Notes: generated by a model not told the origin, from the sequence alone. A stretch of 58,994 nt of DNA from Xanthobacteraceae bacterium (GCA_029239875.1 JARBUD010000026.1:1-58994); one strand, 5' to 3'. Shown: positions 25,640 to 36,575, counted from the first letter of the stretch. Numbers and translations: made by a program.

Positions 25640-26665
25640 ATGACCCAGAGCCCTTGGTTCGACACGCTTCTCCAGGTCCTGATCATCGCCGCGCAGAGCC
25701 TCGCTCTGCTCGTCGGGCTGCTGATCGTCGTCGCCTATGTGCTGCTCGCCGACCGCAAGATCTGGGCGGCGGTGCAGCTGCGCCGCGGCCCGAACGTGGT
25801 CGGGCCCTTCGGCCTGTTCCAGTCCTTCGCCGATCTCCTCAAATTCGTGCTGAAGGAGCCGGTAATCCCGGACGGCTCGAACAAGGGCGTGTTCCTGCTG
25901 GCGCCCTTCGTCACCTGCCTGCTGGCGCTCGCCGCCTGGGCGGTGGTGCCGCTCGATGCCGGCTGGGTGGTCGCCGACATCAATGTCGGCGTGCTCTACA
26001 TCTTCGCCATCTCCTCGCTCGGCGTGTACGGCACCATCATGGCCGGCTGGGCGTCGAACTCGAAGTACCCGTTCCTCTCCGCGCTGCGCGCGGCGGCGCA
26101 GATGGTGTCCTACGAGGTCTCCATCGGCTTCGTCATCGTCACCGTGCTGCTCTGCGCCGGCTCGCTGAACCTCTCCGCCATCGTCGAGGCGCAGAATTCC
26201 CAGTGGGGCATGCTCGGGTGGTACTGGCTGCCACTGTTCCCGATGCTGGTGATCTTCTTCGTCTCGGCGCTGGCCGAGACCAACCGCCCGCCCTTCGACT
26301 TGGGCGAAGCGGAATCCGAGCTCGTCGCCGGCTTCATGGTGGAATACGGCTCGACGCCCTACATGATGTTCATGCTCGGCGAATACGTGGCGATCATGAC
26401 CATGTGTGCGCTCACCACCATCCTGTTCCTCGGGGGCTGGCTGCCGCCGGTTCCGGTCGCGCCCTTCACCTGGGTGCCGGGCATCGTCTGGTTCCTGCTC
26501 AAGGTCCTGTTCGTCTTCTTCATGTTCGCCATGGTGAAGGCCATGGTTCCGCGCTACCGCTACGACCAGCTCATGCGTCTCGGCTGGAAGGTGTTCCTGC
26601 CGATCTCGCTGGCGATGGTGGTGATCGTGGCGGGCGTGCTGCACTTCACGGGAATTGGAGGCTGA
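25640..26665 (+). CDS. nuoH: NADH-quinone oxidoreductase subunit H
   Basis: 341 residues, eight membrane segments. Family signatures include [23 protein letters not shown] in the first loop and [25 protein letters not shown] in the central loop, which lines the quinone tunnel. GGAG precedes the start. Its stop is separated by one base from the next ATG, which belongs to an extra small gene rather than nuoI. Confidence 0.97.
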   Translation: MTQSPWFDTLLQVLIIAAQSLALLVGLLIVVAYVLLADRKIWAAVQLRRGPNVVGPFGLFQSFADLLKFVLKEPVIPDGSNKGVFLLAPFVTCLLALAAWAVVPLDAGWVVADINVGVLYIFAISSLGVYGTIMAGWASNSKYPFLSALRAAAQMVSYEVSIGFVIVTVLLCAGSLNLSAIVEAQNSQWGMLGWYWLPLFPMLVIFFVSALAETNRPPFDLGEAESELVAGFMVEYGSTPYMMFMLGEYVAIMTMCALTTILFLGGWLPPVPVAPFTWVPGIVWFLLKVLFVFFMFAMVKAMVPRYRYDQLMRLGWKVFLPISLAMVVIVAGVLHFTGIGG

Positions 26666-26666
26666 G

Positions 26667-26930
26667 ATGGATCAGAGCCTCGTTACGACCCTCGTCGAAG
26701 CCTCGGCCATCGGCTGGATCGGGGCGCTGGCCGGCGCGCTGTTCGGCCTGATCGAGTGGTACATACTGCCGGGAATGGTCGAGACCTCGATCCGCAGCTC
26801 GAAGGAAGGCCGCAAGCTGAGCGCCGTCGAGCTCGACGGCGTGGTTTCGTGGTGGAAGACCGTGATCCGCGTCTTCGCCGTCTCGATGCCGCTGCTGGGC
26901 TTCGGCCTCGCCGCGTCCATGGCCGAGTGA
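26667..26930 (+). CDS. Extra small membrane protein within nuo operon
   Basis: 87 residues, start one base after the nuoH stop and end ten bases before nuoI. Two membrane segments: about 16-36 ([21 protein letters not shown]) and 67-83 ([20 protein letters not shown]), with a charged loop between ([21 protein letters not shown]). The acidic residue in the first segment (IEW) is notable. It does not correspond to any of the 14 core subunits. It may be an accessory subunit or assembly factor of complex I, a role inferred from position only. Confidence 0.7.
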   Translation: MDQSLVTTLVEASAIGWIGALAGALFGLIEWYILPGMVETSIRSSKEGRKLSAVELDGVVSWWKTVIRVFAVSMPLLGFGLAASMAE

Positions 26931-26940
26931 GGAGGGCGAC

Positions 26941-27429
26941 ATGAGGTTGGATCTGGCCGCACGTCAGCTGCTGCTCACCGAGTTCGTCTCGGCGTTCTTC
27001 CTGGCGATGCGCTACTTCTTCAAGCCGAAGGCGACGCTGAACTACCCGTTCGAGAAAGGGCCGGTGAGCCCGCGCTTCCGCGGCGAGCACGCGCTGCGCC
27101 GCTACCCGAACGGCGAAGAGCGCTGCATCGCCTGCAAGCTCTGCGAGGCCATCTGCCCGGCGCAGGCCATCACCATCGAGGCCGGCCCGCGCCGCAACGA
27201 CGGCACCCGCCGCACCACGCGCTACGACATCGACATGGTGAAGTGCATCTATTGTGGCTTCTGCCAGGAAGCCTGCCCGGTGGACGCCATCGTCGAGGGG
27301 CCGAACTTCGAGTTCGCCACCGAGACGCGCGAGGAACTCTACTACGACAAGGCCAAGCTGCTCGCGAACGGCGACCGCTGGGAGCGCGAGATCGCGCGCA
27401 ACATGGCGCTGGACGCGCCGTACCGTTGA
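26941..27429 (+). CDS. nuoI: NADH-quinone oxidoreductase subunit I
   Basis: 162 residues. Two [4Fe-4S] motifs are intact: Cys62, 65, 68, 72 ([12 protein letters not shown]) and Cys102, 105, 108, 112 ([12 protein letters not shown]), ligands of N6a and N6b. The N-terminal amphipathic helix ([17 protein letters not shown]) anchors it to the membrane arm. GAGG precedes the ATG. Confidence 0.97.
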   Translation: MRLDLAARQLLLTEFVSAFFLAMRYFFKPKATLNYPFEKGPVSPRFRGEHALRRYPNGEERCIACKLCEAICPAQAITIEAGPRRNDGTRRTTRYDIDMVKCIYCGFCQEACPVDAIVEGPNFEFATETREELYYDKAKLLANGDRWEREIARNMALDAPYR

Positions 27430-27449
27430 GCGCGCTGGGGGTTGGGGAC

Positions 27450-27521
27450 GTGACGAAGATGAATGCCGCAAAGGCACCCGGCGCCGCGCGCCTGGGCAAG
27501 ACTGAGGGGTGCCGGGCATGA
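27450..27521 (+). CDS. Possible 23-residue ORF coupling nuoI to nuoJ
   Basis: GTG at 27,450, preceded by a G-rich GGGGTTGGGG, opens a 24-codon frame that is Ala/Gly/Lys-rich and stops on TGA at 27,519-27,521, overlapping the nuoJ ATG (ATGA). It fills most of an otherwise odd 88-base gap. It may simply serve translational coupling; evidence is weak. Confidence 0.2.
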   Translation: MTKMNAAKAPGAARLGKTEGCRA

Positions 27522-28123
27522 GCCTCGCCGCGCTGTTCTTCTACCTGTTCGCCGGCGTCGCCGTGGCGTCGGCCTTCATGGTCATCGCCTCGCGCAATCC
27601 GGTCCACTCGGTCCTGTTCCTGATCCTGACCTTTGTGAACGCCTCGGGCCTGTTCATCCTGATCGGCGCCGAATACCTCGCCATGCTGCTGGTCGTGGTC
27701 TATGTCGGCGCGGTGGCGGTGCTGTTCCTGTTCGTGGTGATGATGCTCGACGTCGACTTCGTCGAGCTGCGCCAGGGCTTCCTGCAGTACCTGCCGGTCG
27801 GCGTGCTGGTCGGCCTCGTCTTCCTCGCTGAGCTGGTGCTGGTGCTGGGAACCTGGACCTTCGGCGAGGGCGTCACCGGGGCGGTGGCCTCGGCCGGGCC
27901 GGGCGTGTCCAACGCCGTGCAGATCGGCCGCGTGCTCTACACCGACTACGTCTTCTTCTTTCAGGCGGCGGGCCTCATCCTGCTGGTCGCCATGATCGGC
28001 GCCATCGTGCTGACGCTCCGCCACAAGGAGAACGTCAAGCGCCAGAGCATCCCGGTCCAGAACGCGCGCACCAAGGCGATGGCGATCGACGTCGTCAAGG
28101 TGCCGTCCGGCAAGGGGCTCTGA
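27518..28123 (+). CDS. nuoJ: NADH-quinone oxidoreductase subunit J
   Basis: 201 residues from ATG at 27,518. Five membrane segments; ASRNPVHSVLFLILTFVNASGLFILIGAEYLAMLLVVVYVGAVAVLFLFVVMML is the ND6 signature with the pi-bulge Tyr (VVYVGA). A GTG three codons upstream is less likely as the start. It is followed three bases later by nuoK. Confidence 0.96.
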   Translation: MSLAALFFYLFAGVAVASAFMVIASRNPVHSVLFLILTFVNASGLFILIGAEYLAMLLVVVYVGAVAVLFLFVVMMLDVDFVELRQGFLQYLPVGVLVGLVFLAELVLVLGTWTFGEGVTGAVASAGPGVSNAVQIGRVLYTDYVFFFQAAGLILLVAMIGAIVLTLRHKENVKRQSIPVQNARTKAMAIDVVKVPSGKGL

Positions 28124-28126
28124 GCC

Positions 28127-28435
28127 ATGGTGATCGGCCTCCCGCACTACCTGACCGTCGCGGCCATCCTGTTCACGCTCGGCACGCTCGGCATCTTCCT
28201 CAACCGGAAGAACGTGATCGTCATCCTGATGTCGGTCGAGCTCATCCTCTTGGCGGTGAACATCAACCTCGTCGCCTTCTCGGTCTTCCTCGGCAACATC
28301 GTCGGCCAGGTCTTTGCCCTGTTCGTGCTGACGGTCGCCGCCGCCGAGGCCGCCATCGGCCTCGCCATCCTCGTGGTGTTCTACCGCAACCGCGGTTCGA
28401 TCGCCGTCGAGGACATCAACACGATGAAGGGCTGA
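28127..28435 (+). CDS. nuoK: NADH-quinone oxidoreductase subunit K
   Basis: 102 residues, three membrane segments. The two buried Glu residues of the proton path are present: [11 protein letters not shown] and [17 protein letters not shown]. Length is exactly that of the family. It spans the E-channel next to NuoJ. Confidence 0.97.
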   Translation: MVIGLPHYLTVAAILFTLGTLGIFLNRKNVIVILMSVELILLAVNINLVAFSVFLGNIVGQVFALFVLTVAAAEAAIGLAILVVFYRNRGSIAVEDINTMKG

Positions 28436-28445
28436 GCGGGCTCCC

Positions 28446-30374
28446 ATGTATCAGGCGATCGTCTTCCTCCCTCTCGTCGGCTTCCTCATCGCCGGCCTGT
28501 TCGGCCGGCTGATCGGCGCGCGCGCCTCCGAGCTCGTCACCACCGGCCTGCTGTTCGTCTCGGCCTTCTTCTCCTGGATCGTCTTCTTCCAGACGGCGTT
28601 CGGCGGGCAGGAAGGCACCATCGAGCTGTTCACCTGGATGGCCTCGGGCGACCTCGACGTCACCTGGGCGATCCGCGTCGACACGCTCACCGCGGTGATG
28701 CTGGTCCTGGTCACCACCGTCTCCTCGCTCGTGCACCTCTATTCCATGGGGTACATGCACGAGGACCCGAGCCGGCCGCGCTTCTTCGCCTATCTCTCGC
28801 TCTTCACCTTCGCCATGCTGATGCTGGTGACCAGCGACAACCTCGTTCAGCTGTTCTTCGGCTGGGAGGGCGTGGGCCTCGCCTCCTACCTGCTGATCGG
28901 CTTCTGGTACGACAAGCCGTCGGCCAATGCGGCGGCGATCAAGGCCTTCGTGGTCAACCGCGTCGGCGACTTCGGCTTCGCGCTCGGCATCTTCGCCGTG
29001 TTCCTGATGACCGGCTCGGTCGCCTTCGAGCAGGTCTTCGCCTCGGCCCCGTCGCTGATGGACAAGAACATCCTGTTCCTCGGCTACGAATGGCACGCCC
29101 CGACCATCATCTGCCTGCTGCTGTTCGTCGGCGCCATGGGCAAGTCGGCCCAGCTCGGCCTGCACACCTGGCTGCCGGACGCGATGGAGGGCCCGACCCC
29201 GGTCTCGGCGCTGATCCACGCCGCGACCATGGTGACGGCCGGCGTGTTCATGGTGGCGCGCCTGTCGCCGCTGTTCGAATTGTCGCAGACCGCGCTCAAC
29301 GTGGTGATGTTCGTCGGCGCCTCGACCGCTATCTTCGCCGCGACCATCGGTTGCGTGCAGAACGACATCAAGCGCGTCATCGCCTATTCGACCTGCTCGC
29401 AGCTCGGCTACATGTTCGTTGCGCTGGGCGCCGGCGCCTATTCGGTCGGCATCTTCCACCTGTTCACGCACGGCTTCTTCAAGGCGCTGCTGTTCCTCGC
29501 CGCGGGCTCGGTGATCCACGCGATGCACCATGAGCAGGACATGCGGCACATGGGCGGGCTGTGGCGGAAGATCCCCTTCACCTACGCCACCATGCTGATC
29601 GGCGGCCTGGCGCTCACCGGCTTCCCCTTCACCGCCGGCTACTTCTCGAAGGACGCGATCATCGAGAGCGCCTTCATGAGCCATAGCCCGGTGTCGAGCT
29701 ACGCCTTCATCATGACGGTGGCGGCGGCGGCGCTGACCTCGTTCTACACCTGGCGGCAGATGTTCATGACCTTCCATGGCCATCCGCACGACCACCATCA
29801 TTACGAGCACGCGCATGAATCGCCGCTCACCATGCTGGTGCCGCTCGGCCTGCTCTCCATCGGCGCCCTGTTCGCCGGCATGATCCTGTACCCGTACTTC
29901 GTCGGGCACGACGTGGAGCACTTCTTCCGCGAAGCGATCTTCATGTCGCCGGAGAACAAGATCCTCGAGGAGATCCACCACATCCCGGCCTGGGCCAAGT
30001 GGTCGCCGACGGTGATGATGGTGCTCGGCTTCCTGATCGCCTACTGGATGTACATCGCCGACACCTCGGTGCCGAAGGCGCTCGCGAAGCAGAACGACGT
30101 GCTGTACCGCTTCCTGCTCAACAAGTGGTACTTCGACGAGATCTACGACTTCCTGTTCGTGCGCCCGGCCATGTGGCTCGGCACCTTCCTGTGGAAGCAG
30201 GGCGACGTGCGGGTCATCGACGGCTACGGCCCGAACGGCGTCTCCGCCCGGGTGATCGACGTCACCAACCGGGTGATCCGGCTGCAGACCGGCTATCTCT
30301 ACCACTATGCGTTCGTGATGCTGGTGGGCGTCGCGGCCCTCATCACCTGGTTCATGTTCGGGGGCGCGCACTGA
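28446..30374 (+). CDS. nuoL: NADH-quinone oxidoreductase subunit L
   Basis: 642 residues, antiporter-like subunit. The family core [40 protein letters not shown] and [35 protein letters not shown] are complete, with Glu and Lys of the proton channel. The C-terminal part includes the lateral helix HL and a last membrane helix ([20 protein letters not shown]). A His-rich loop [12 protein letters not shown] at about 455 is typical of alphaproteobacteria. It overlaps nuoM by one base. Confidence 0.97.
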   Translation: MYQAIVFLPLVGFLIAGLFGRLIGARASELVTTGLLFVSAFFSWIVFFQTAFGGQEGTIELFTWMASGDLDVTWAIRVDTLTAVMLVLVTTVSSLVHLYSMGYMHEDPSRPRFFAYLSLFTFAMLMLVTSDNLVQLFFGWEGVGLASYLLIGFWYDKPSANAAAIKAFVVNRVGDFGFALGIFAVFLMTGSVAFEQVFASAPSLMDKNILFLGYEWHAPTIICLLLFVGAMGKSAQLGLHTWLPDAMEGPTPVSALIHAATMVTAGVFMVARLSPLFELSQTALNVVMFVGASTAIFAATIGCVQNDIKRVIAYSTCSQLGYMFVALGAGAYSVGIFHLFTHGFFKALLFLAAGSVIHAMHHEQDMRHMGGLWRKIPFTYATMLIGGLALTGFPFTAGYFSKDAIIESAFMSHSPVSSYAFIMTVAAAALTSFYTWRQMFMTFHGHPHDHHHYEHAHESPLTMLVPLGLLSIGALFAGMILYPYFVGHDVEHFFREAIFMSPENKILEEIHHIPAWAKWSPTVMMVLGFLIAYWMYIADTSVPKALAKQNDVLYRFLLNKWYFDEIYDFLFVRPAMWLGTFLWKQGDVRVIDGYGPNGVSARVIDVTNRVIRLQTGYLYHYAFVMLVGVAALITWFMFGGAH

Positions 30375-31888
30375 TGTACGACTGGCCCATCCTTTCCGTC
30401 GTCACCTTCCTGCCGCTCGTCGGCGCGCTCCTCATCGTCCTGATGATCCGTGGCGACGACGAGGTCGCGCAGCGCAACGCCCGTTGGGTGGCGCTGTGGG
30501 CGACGCTCGTCACCTTCATCATCTCGCTGCTACTGCTGGCCGGCTTCGACATGGCCGGCACCGAGTTCCAGTTCGTCGAGCACCGGGCCTGGCTCGGCGA
30601 CTTCGCCGCCTACCGCATGGGCGTCGACGGCATCTCGCTGCCCTTCATCCTGCTCACCACGCTGCTGATGCCGATGTGCATCCTGGCGAGCTGGGAGTCG
30701 ATCCATGTGCGCGTCAAGGAGTACATGATCTGCTTCCTGGTGCTCGAGACGCTGATGATCGGCACCTTCGCCGCGCTCGACCTGCTGCAGTTCTACATCT
30801 TCTTCGAAGGCGGCCTGATCCCGATGTTCCTCATCATCGGCATCTGGGGCGGCAAGCGGCGCATCTACGCCACCTTCAAGTTCTTCCTCTACACGCTCGC
30901 CGGCTCGGTGCTGATGATGCTCGCCATCATGGCCATGTACTGGCAGGCGGGCACGACCGACATCGCCGTGCTGCTGAAGCACGGCTTCCCGTCCGGCATG
31001 CAGTACTGGCTGTGGATCGCCTTCTTCGCCTCCTTCGCGGTGAAGATGCCGATGTGGCCGGTGCACACCTGGCTGCCCGACGCCCATGTCGAGGCGCCGA
31101 CCGCCGGCTCGGTCATCCTGGCGGGCATCCTCCTGAAGATGGGTGGCTACGGCCTGCTGCGCTTCAGCCTGCCCATGTTCCCGGAGGCGTCGGCCTATTT
31201 CGCGCCCTTCGTCTTCACGCTCTCGGTGATCGCGATCATCTACACCTCGCTGGTCGCCCTGATGCAGGAGGACATCAAGAAGCTGATCGCCTACTCGTCC
31301 GTTGCCCATATGGGCTACGTGACCATGGGCATCTTCACCCTGACCCAGGAGGGCATCCAGGGCGCGGTGTTCCAGATGGTCAGCCACGGCTTCGTGTCGG
31401 GCGCGCTGTTCCTGTGCGTCGGCGTCATCTATGACCGCATGCACACCCGCGAGATTGCGGCCTATGGCGGCATCGTCCACCGCATGCCGCTCTACGCCAC
31501 CGTGTTCATGGTGTTCACCATGGCCAATGTCGGCCTGCCGGGCACGTCGGGCTTCATCGGCGAGTTCCTGACCCTGCTGGCCACCTTCGGCCGCAACACC
31601 TGGGTCGCCTTCTTCGCCACCACCGGCGTCATCCTCTCCGCCGCCTATGCGCTCTGGCTCTACCGCCGGGTGATCTTCGGGGCGCTCGAGAAGGAAAGCC
31701 TGAAGGGGCTGACCGACCTCAACGGGCGCGAGATGCTCTCGCTGGTGCCGCTGCTGTTCTTCACCGTCCTGTTCGGCGTATGGCCGCAGCCGATCCTCGA
31801 TGCCTGCAACGTGGCGGTGAACGCGATCGTCGCGCGTGCCGACGTCGCCGCCGGCGCCGTCAAGGCCGCCGCGCTGATGCTGCCATGA
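30374..31888 (+). CDS. nuoM: NADH-quinone oxidoreductase subunit M
   Basis: 504 residues from ATG at 30,374, overlapping the nuoL stop (TGATG). Antiporter-like, with [19 protein letters not shown] containing the channel Glu and [41 protein letters not shown] carrying the channel Lys residues. About 14 membrane helices. Confidence 0.97.
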   Translation: MYDWPILSVVTFLPLVGALLIVLMIRGDDEVAQRNARWVALWATLVTFIISLLLLAGFDMAGTEFQFVEHRAWLGDFAAYRMGVDGISLPFILLTTLLMPMCILASWESIHVRVKEYMICFLVLETLMIGTFAALDLLQFYIFFEGGLIPMFLIIGIWGGKRRIYATFKFFLYTLAGSVLMMLAIMAMYWQAGTTDIAVLLKHGFPSGMQYWLWIAFFASFAVKMPMWPVHTWLPDAHVEAPTAGSVILAGILLKMGGYGLLRFSLPMFPEASAYFAPFVFTLSVIAIIYTSLVALMQEDIKKLIAYSSVAHMGYVTMGIFTLTQEGIQGAVFQMVSHGFVSGALFLCVGVIYDRMHTREIAAYGGIVHRMPLYATVFMVFTMANVGLPGTSGFIGEFLTLLATFGRNTWVAFFATTGVILSAAYALWLYRRVIFGALEKESLKGLTDLNGREMLSLVPLLFFTVLFGVWPQPILDACNVAVNAIVARADVAAGAVKAAALMLP

Positions 31889-31919
31889 TCCGACACATGA
31901 CCCTCGCGGAGCCCCTTCG

Positions 31920-33347
31920 ATGACCTTCACCCTCGCTGCGCTCGGCCCCGCGCTGCCGGAATTGCTGCTCGCCGTCTCGGCGATCCTGCTGCTGCTGTTC
32001 GGTGCCATCGTCGGCCCGAAGTCGACCGACACGGTGAACGGCCTGACGCTCGCCGCGCTGTTCGCGGCGCTGGTGCTGGTGCTGCTCGGCCCGTCCGAGG
32101 CGACGCTGTTCGGCGGCTCCTTCCAGGTCGACGAATATTCGCGCTTCCTGAAGGTGCTGGCGCTGCTCGGCGCCGGCGGCACGCTCGCCATGTCGGTGGA
32201 GTGGCTGAAGATCGAGAAGCAGAGCCGCTTCGAGTTCCCGATCCTGGTGCTGCTGTCGACCCTCGGCATGATGATGCTGATCTCGGCCGGCGACCTGATC
32301 GCGCTCTATATGGGCCTCGAGCTGATGAGCCTCGCGCTCTACGTGATCGCCGCCAACAACCGCGATTCCGTGCGCTCCACCGAGGCGGGCCTGAAGTACT
32401 TCGTGCTCGGCGCGCTCTCCTCCGGCATGCTGCTCTACGGCGCCTCGCTGATCTACGGCTTCACCGGCTCGGTGAACTTCGAGCGCATCGCCGAGGCGGC
32501 GCGCGAGCCCTCGCTCGGCCTGATCTTCGGCATCGTCTTCATGTTCGCCGGCCTGTGCTTCAAGGTCTCGGCCGTGCCGTTCCACATGTGGACGCCGGAC
32601 GTCTATGAGGGCTCGCCGACCCCGGTGACCGCCTTCTTCGCCGCCGCGCCGAAGGTCGCCGCCATGGCGGTGTTCGTGCGCTTCGCCGCGGAGGCGCTGC
32701 CCAACGTCACCCACCAGTGGCAGCAGATCGTCGTCTTCGTCGCCATCGCCTCCATGGCGCTCGGCTCCTTCGCCGCCATCGGCCAGCGCAACCTCAAGCG
32801 CCTGATGGCCTATTCTTCCATCGGCCATATGGGCTACGCGCTGGTGGGCCTCGCCGCCGGCACGGAGCAGGGCGTGCGCGGCGTGCTGGTCTACATGACC
32901 ATCTACATGGCGATGACGCTCGGCACCTTCGCCTGCATCCTGTCGATGCGGCGCAAGGACGGCGTGGTGGAGAACTACGAGGACCTCGCCGGCCTCGCCC
33001 GTACCCGCCCGCTGATGGCGTTCTTCCTGGCGGCGCTGATGTTCTCGCTGGCCGGCATCCCGCCGCTCGCCGGCTTCCTCGCCAAGTACTACGTCTTCCT
33101 CGCCGCCATCGAGGCGGGGCTGTACACGCTCGCCGTCATCGGCGTGCTCACCAGCGTGGTCGGCGCCTTCTACTATCTGCGCATCGTCAAGGTGATGTAC
33201 TTCGACGAGCCGGCGCCGGGCTTCGAGCCCATGCCCTCCGAGCTGCGCGTGGTGCTGGGCGTGTCCGGCCTGTTCACCCTGCTGTTCTTCGTCTACCCGG
33301 CGCCGCTGCTGGCGGCGGCGGACGTGGCGGCGCGGGCGCTCTTCTGA
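31920..33347 (+). CDS. nuoN: NADH-quinone oxidoreductase subunit N
   Basis: 475 residues. The ND2 signature is present: [14 protein letters not shown] with its Glu, and [34 protein letters not shown] with channel Lys. GAG-rich sequence precedes the ATG. It is the last core subunit; birA begins two bases after its stop, so the operon runs on. Confidence 0.97.
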   Translation: MTFTLAALGPALPELLLAVSAILLLLFGAIVGPKSTDTVNGLTLAALFAALVLVLLGPSEATLFGGSFQVDEYSRFLKVLALLGAGGTLAMSVEWLKIEKQSRFEFPILVLLSTLGMMMLISAGDLIALYMGLELMSLALYVIAANNRDSVRSTEAGLKYFVLGALSSGMLLYGASLIYGFTGSVNFERIAEAAREPSLGLIFGIVFMFAGLCFKVSAVPFHMWTPDVYEGSPTPVTAFFAAAPKVAAMAVFVRFAAEALPNVTHQWQQIVVFVAIASMALGSFAAIGQRNLKRLMAYSSIGHMGYALVGLAAGTEQGVRGVLVYMTIYMAMTLGTFACILSMRRKDGVVENYEDLAGLARTRPLMAFFLAALMFSLAGIPPLAGFLAKYYVFLAAIEAGLYTLAVIGVLTSVVGAFYYLRIVKVMYFDEPAPGFEPMPSELRVVLGVSGLFTLLFFVYPAPLLAAADVAARALF

Positions 33348-33349
33348 GG

Positions 33350-34105
33350 ATGGCAGAGCCGCCCGGCGCGACCCCGGTCGTCCGCTTCGACAGCATCGGC
33401 TCCACCAATGCGGAGGCGCTGGCCCGTGCCTCGGGTCCCGCCCCGCGCTGGTTCGTCGCCGAGCGCCAGACCGGCGGGCGCGGCCGGCGCGGCCGGCCCT
33501 GGACCTCCGAGCCCGGCAACCTCTACGCCTCGCTGCTGCTGATCGATGCCGGCCCCGCCGCCCGCCAGGCGGAGCTGTGCTTCGTGGCGGCGCTGGGGCT
33601 TTACGACGCGGTGCGGGCGGTGACTGGCATCGATCCGCTGCGCATCGGCCTGAAATGGCCGAACGACGTGCTGATCGACGGCGCCAAGCTTGCCGGCATC
33701 CTGCTGGAAGGGGCGGTGCTGCCCGGCGGGAGCATCGCCACGGTGATCGGCTTCGGCGTCAACTGCGCCCATCATCCCGCCGACACGCCCTATCCCTGCA
33801 CGGATCTCGCCGCGGCCGGCTATCCGACCGACCCGCCCGGCCTGCTCGCCGCGCTCGACGCCGCCCTGCGCGCGCGCCTCGCCGAATGGGCCCGCGGGGA
33901 GGGGTTCGCCCGCACCCGCGACGCCTGGGTGCTGCGCGCCGCGGGCCTCGGCAAGCCGGTGACGGTGCGGCTCGGCGAGCGGCAGTCGGAAGGAGTTTTC
34001 GAGGCGCTCGACTTTTCGGGTGCTATGGTGCTGCGCCGCCCGGACGGGGTGCGCGAGACGATCAGCGCCGGCGACGTATTCCCGTCGGCCGGCGCGCAAG
34101 CGTGA
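33350..34105 (+). CDS. birA: Biotin--[acetyl-CoA-carboxylase] ligase
   Basis: 251 residues from ATG at 33,350. The catalytic domain only: biotinyl-AMP loop [21 protein letters not shown] (about 42-62) and KWPNDVLIDGAKLAGILLE with catalytic Lys102. The N-terminal helix-turn-helix of E. coli BirA is absent, as in other alphaproteobacteria, so no repressor role is expected. It attaches biotin to acyl-CoA carboxylases. It sits immediately behind nuoN, an arrangement common in the order. Confidence 0.93.
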   Translation: MAEPPGATPVVRFDSIGSTNAEALARASGPAPRWFVAERQTGGRGRRGRPWTSEPGNLYASLLLIDAGPAARQAELCFVAALGLYDAVRAVTGIDPLRIGLKWPNDVLIDGAKLAGILLEGAVLPGGSIATVIGFGVNCAHHPADTPYPCTDLAAAGYPTDPPGLLAALDAALRARLAEWARGEGFARTRDAWVLRAAGLGKPVTVRLGERQSEGVFEALDFSGAMVLRRPDGVRETISAGDVFPSAGAQA

Positions 34106-34116
34106 AAGGCAGTTGA

Positions 34117-35805
34117 GTGAGCAAGTGGCCGGACGAGCTGGTCTTCGCTCCCCTCGGGGGCGTGGGCGAAATCGGCATGAATCTCGGGATCTACGGATTC
34201 GGCCCGCGCAACCGGCGCAAATGGCTCGCGGTCGACCTCGGCATCTCCTTCGCCCCGCCCGAGGTGCCGGGCATCGACATCATCATGCCGGACGTGTCCT
34301 TCCTCGCGCATGAGGCCGAGCACGGCAACCTCACCGGGCTGATCATCACCCACGGCCATGAGGACCATGTCGGCGGGCTGGTCGACCTGTGGCCGCGGCT
34401 CGGTTGCCCGGTCTACACCACGCCCTTCACGGCGGCGCTGGCGGAGGCCCGGCGGCTGAACGAGCCGGGCGCGCCGAAGATCCCGTTCCATGTCGTGCCC
34501 TCGGGCGGGCGGGCGAAGATCGGGCCGTTCGACGTCGAGTTCGTCCCCGTCGCCCATTCCATTCCCGACAGCCACGCGCTGGCGATCCGTACGCCGCTCG
34601 GCCTCGTCGTGCACACCGGCGACTGGAAGATCGACCCGACCCCGGTGGTCGGCAACGTCACCGATCCCGCCCGCTTCACCGCGCTGGGCGACGAGGGCGT
34701 GCGCGCCATCGTCTGCGATTCCACTAACGCGTTCCGCGAGGGCATCTCGCCTTCCGAGACCGACGTGCAGCAGGTGCTCACCGAGCTCATCGCCGCCGCG
34801 CCGCACCGGGTGGCGGTGACGACCTTCGCGTCCAACGTCGCCCGCATCCGCTCCGTCGCCGAGGCGGCGGTCAAGGCGGGCAGGGAAGTGGTGCTCGTCG
34901 GCCGCGCCATGGAGCGCGTGGTGACGGTGGCGCGCGAGCAGCGCCTGCTCGACGGCCTGCCGCCCTTCCGCCCGGTCGATGCCTACGGCTTCCTGCCGCG
35001 CGACAAGGTGGTGGCGATCCTCACCGGCAGCCAGGGCGAGCCGCGTGCGGCCCTCGCCCGCATCGCCGACGACGACCATCCCGAGATCGCGCTCTCGCCC
35101 GGCGACCATGTGATCTTCTCCTCGCGCACCATCCCCGGCAATGAGCGTGCGGTGAACCGCATCATCAACGCGCTGGTGCTGCAGGGCGTGAAGATCATCA
35201 CCGACCGCGACGCGCTGGTGCATGTCTCCGGTCATCCGCGCCGCGGAGAGCTGGAGCAGATGTACCAGTGGCTGCGCCCGCAGGTGGCGGTGCCGGTGCA
35301 TGGCGAGCCGCTGCACCTGTCAGAGCATGCCGACCTCGCCCGCCGCATGGGCGCGCGCGAGGTGATCCGCCTCGTCGACGGCGACATGGTGCGCCTCATC
35401 TCCGCCGATCCCGCGCTCGGTGCCGAGGTGATCGAGGAGGTGCCCGCCGGCCGGCTCTACAAGGACGGGCAGGTGCTGGTCAGCTCCGACGACCCGGCCG
35501 TGGCCGAGCGCCGGCGCATGTCCTTCTCCGGCCTCATCTCGGTTGCCATCGCCATGACCGAGAAGGGCGAGGTGGTCGGCGACCCGATGATCGACCTCTC
35601 CGGCCTGCCGCGCCTCGGCCTCGGCGGCAAGCCGCTCGACGAGGTGGTGGAGGAGGCGGTCCTCGATTGCCTGGACAGCCTGCCCAAGCCGCGCCGGCGC
35701 GACCCCGATGCCGTCTCCGAATCCGTCACCCGCGCCGTGCGCGGCTCGGTGAACGCCGCCTGGGGCAAGAAACCGCTCTGCCATGTGCTGGTGATCACGG
35801 TATGA
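34117..35805 (+). CDS. rnj: Ribonuclease J
   Basis: 562 residues, GTG start at 34,117 (TTG four bases earlier is an alternative). The metallo-beta-lactamase core with HGHEDH (His79, His81, Asp83, His84) and the beta-CASP insert containing SSRTIPGNE and HVSGHPRRGELEQM are clear. It has endo- and 5' exonuclease activity on RNA and matures rRNA and mRNA. The usual position between birA and mce supports the call. Confidence 0.93.
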   Translation: MSKWPDELVFAPLGGVGEIGMNLGIYGFGPRNRRKWLAVDLGISFAPPEVPGIDIIMPDVSFLAHEAEHGNLTGLIITHGHEDHVGGLVDLWPRLGCPVYTTPFTAALAEARRLNEPGAPKIPFHVVPSGGRAKIGPFDVEFVPVAHSIPDSHALAIRTPLGLVVHTGDWKIDPTPVVGNVTDPARFTALGDEGVRAIVCDSTNAFREGISPSETDVQQVLTELIAAAPHRVAVTTFASNVARIRSVAEAAVKAGREVVLVGRAMERVVTVAREQRLLDGLPPFRPVDAYGFLPRDKVVAILTGSQGEPRAALARIADDDHPEIALSPGDHVIFSSRTIPGNERAVNRIINALVLQGVKIITDRDALVHVSGHPRRGELEQMYQWLRPQVAVPVHGEPLHLSEHADLARRMGAREVIRLVDGDMVRLISADPALGAEVIEEVPAGRLYKDGQVLVSSDDPAVAERRRMSFSGLISVAIAMTEKGEVVGDPMIDLSGLPRLGLGGKPLDEVVEEAVLDCLDSLPKPRRRDPDAVSESVTRAVRGSVNAAWGKKPLCHVLVITV

Positions 35806-35836
35806 AGGGCGCCGGATAGTTCCGGAGCGTGCTCGC

Positions 35837-36241
35837 ATGATCGGCCGTCTGAACCATGTCGCCATCGCGGTGCCCGACCTCGATGCGGCCATCGCCACCT
35901 ATCGCGACACGCTCGGGGCCGAGGTCTCCGCCGCGGAGCCGCAGCCCGAGCACGGCGTGAACACGGTCTTCGTCGTACTGCCCAACACCAAGGTCGAGCT
36001 GCTCGGCGTGCTCGGCGAGGATTCGCCGATCGCCAAGTTCCTGGAGCGCAACCCGGACGGCGGCATCCACCATCTCTGCTATGAGGTGGAGGACATCCGC
36101 GCCGCCCGCGACAGGCTGGTGACGGCCGGCGCCCGCGTGCTCGGCTCGGGCGAGCCGCGCATCGGGGCGCATGGCAAGCCGGTGCTGTTCCTGCACCCCA
36201 AGGACTTTCTCGGCACGCTTGTCGAGCTTGAGCAGGCGTGA
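35837..36241 (+). CDS. mce: Methylmalonyl-CoA epimerase
   Basis: 134 residues, two VOC/glyoxalase modules. Metal ligands are visible: His7 (LNHVAIAV), His in GGIHHLCYEV (78-79) and Glu near the end (LVELEQ). It interconverts (R)- and (S)-methylmalonyl-CoA in propionate breakdown. Start ATG at 35,837 follows GGAGC. It is linked to rnj and DUF1467 as in other Hyphomicrobiales. Confidence 0.92.
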   Translation: MIGRLNHVAIAVPDLDAAIATYRDTLGAEVSAAEPQPEHGVNTVFVVLPNTKVELLGVLGEDSPIAKFLERNPDGGIHHLCYEVEDIRAARDRLVTAGARVLGSGEPRIGAHGKPVLFLHPKDFLGTLVELEQA

Positions 36242-36250
36242 GGCGCAGCC

Positions 36251-36517
36251 ATGGGTATCGGCACCTACATCGCCATCTACTTCATCGTCTGGTGGACGGT
36301 GATCTTCGCCGTGCTGCCCTTCGGCGTGCGTTCGCAGCATGAGGACGGCACGGTCGAGGACGGCACCGAGCCGGGCGCGCCGCAGCGCCCGCTGCTGCTG
36401 CGCAAGGCCATCGCCACCACCTTCATCGCGGCGGTGATCGTCGGGCTGTTCGCCTGGGGCGTCGAGACCGGGAATCTGCGGCTCGACATGTTCCCAATGC
36501 CGGTGAAGACCTACTGA
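36251..36517 (+). CDS. DUF1467 family membrane protein
   Basis: 88 residues with two membrane segments (about 5-25 and 57-75). The motif IYFIVWWTVIFAVLPFGVRSQHEDG followed by PGAPQRPLLLRKAI is the DUF1467 signature. Function unknown, though the gene is conserved between mce and proS in alphaproteobacteria. Followed by a terminator. Confidence 0.9.
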   Translation: MGIGTYIAIYFIVWWTVIFAVLPFGVRSQHEDGTVEDGTEPGAPQRPLLLRKAIATTFIAAVIVGLFAWGVETGNLRLDMFPMPVKTY

Positions 36518-36575
36518 AATACTGCCGCGGCTCAGTTGACGTTGGGTCAAACTTTACGGCGTGAGGTAAAAAAAG

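Noticed and set aside
21925..25686. Very long open frame (over 1,200 codons) on the minus strand across nuoE-nuoH
   Set aside because: Antisense shadow of GC-rich nuo genes; composition is dominated by Arg, Ala, Gly, His and Asp, no ribosome site, no domain, and the opposite strand encodes fully conserved subunits.
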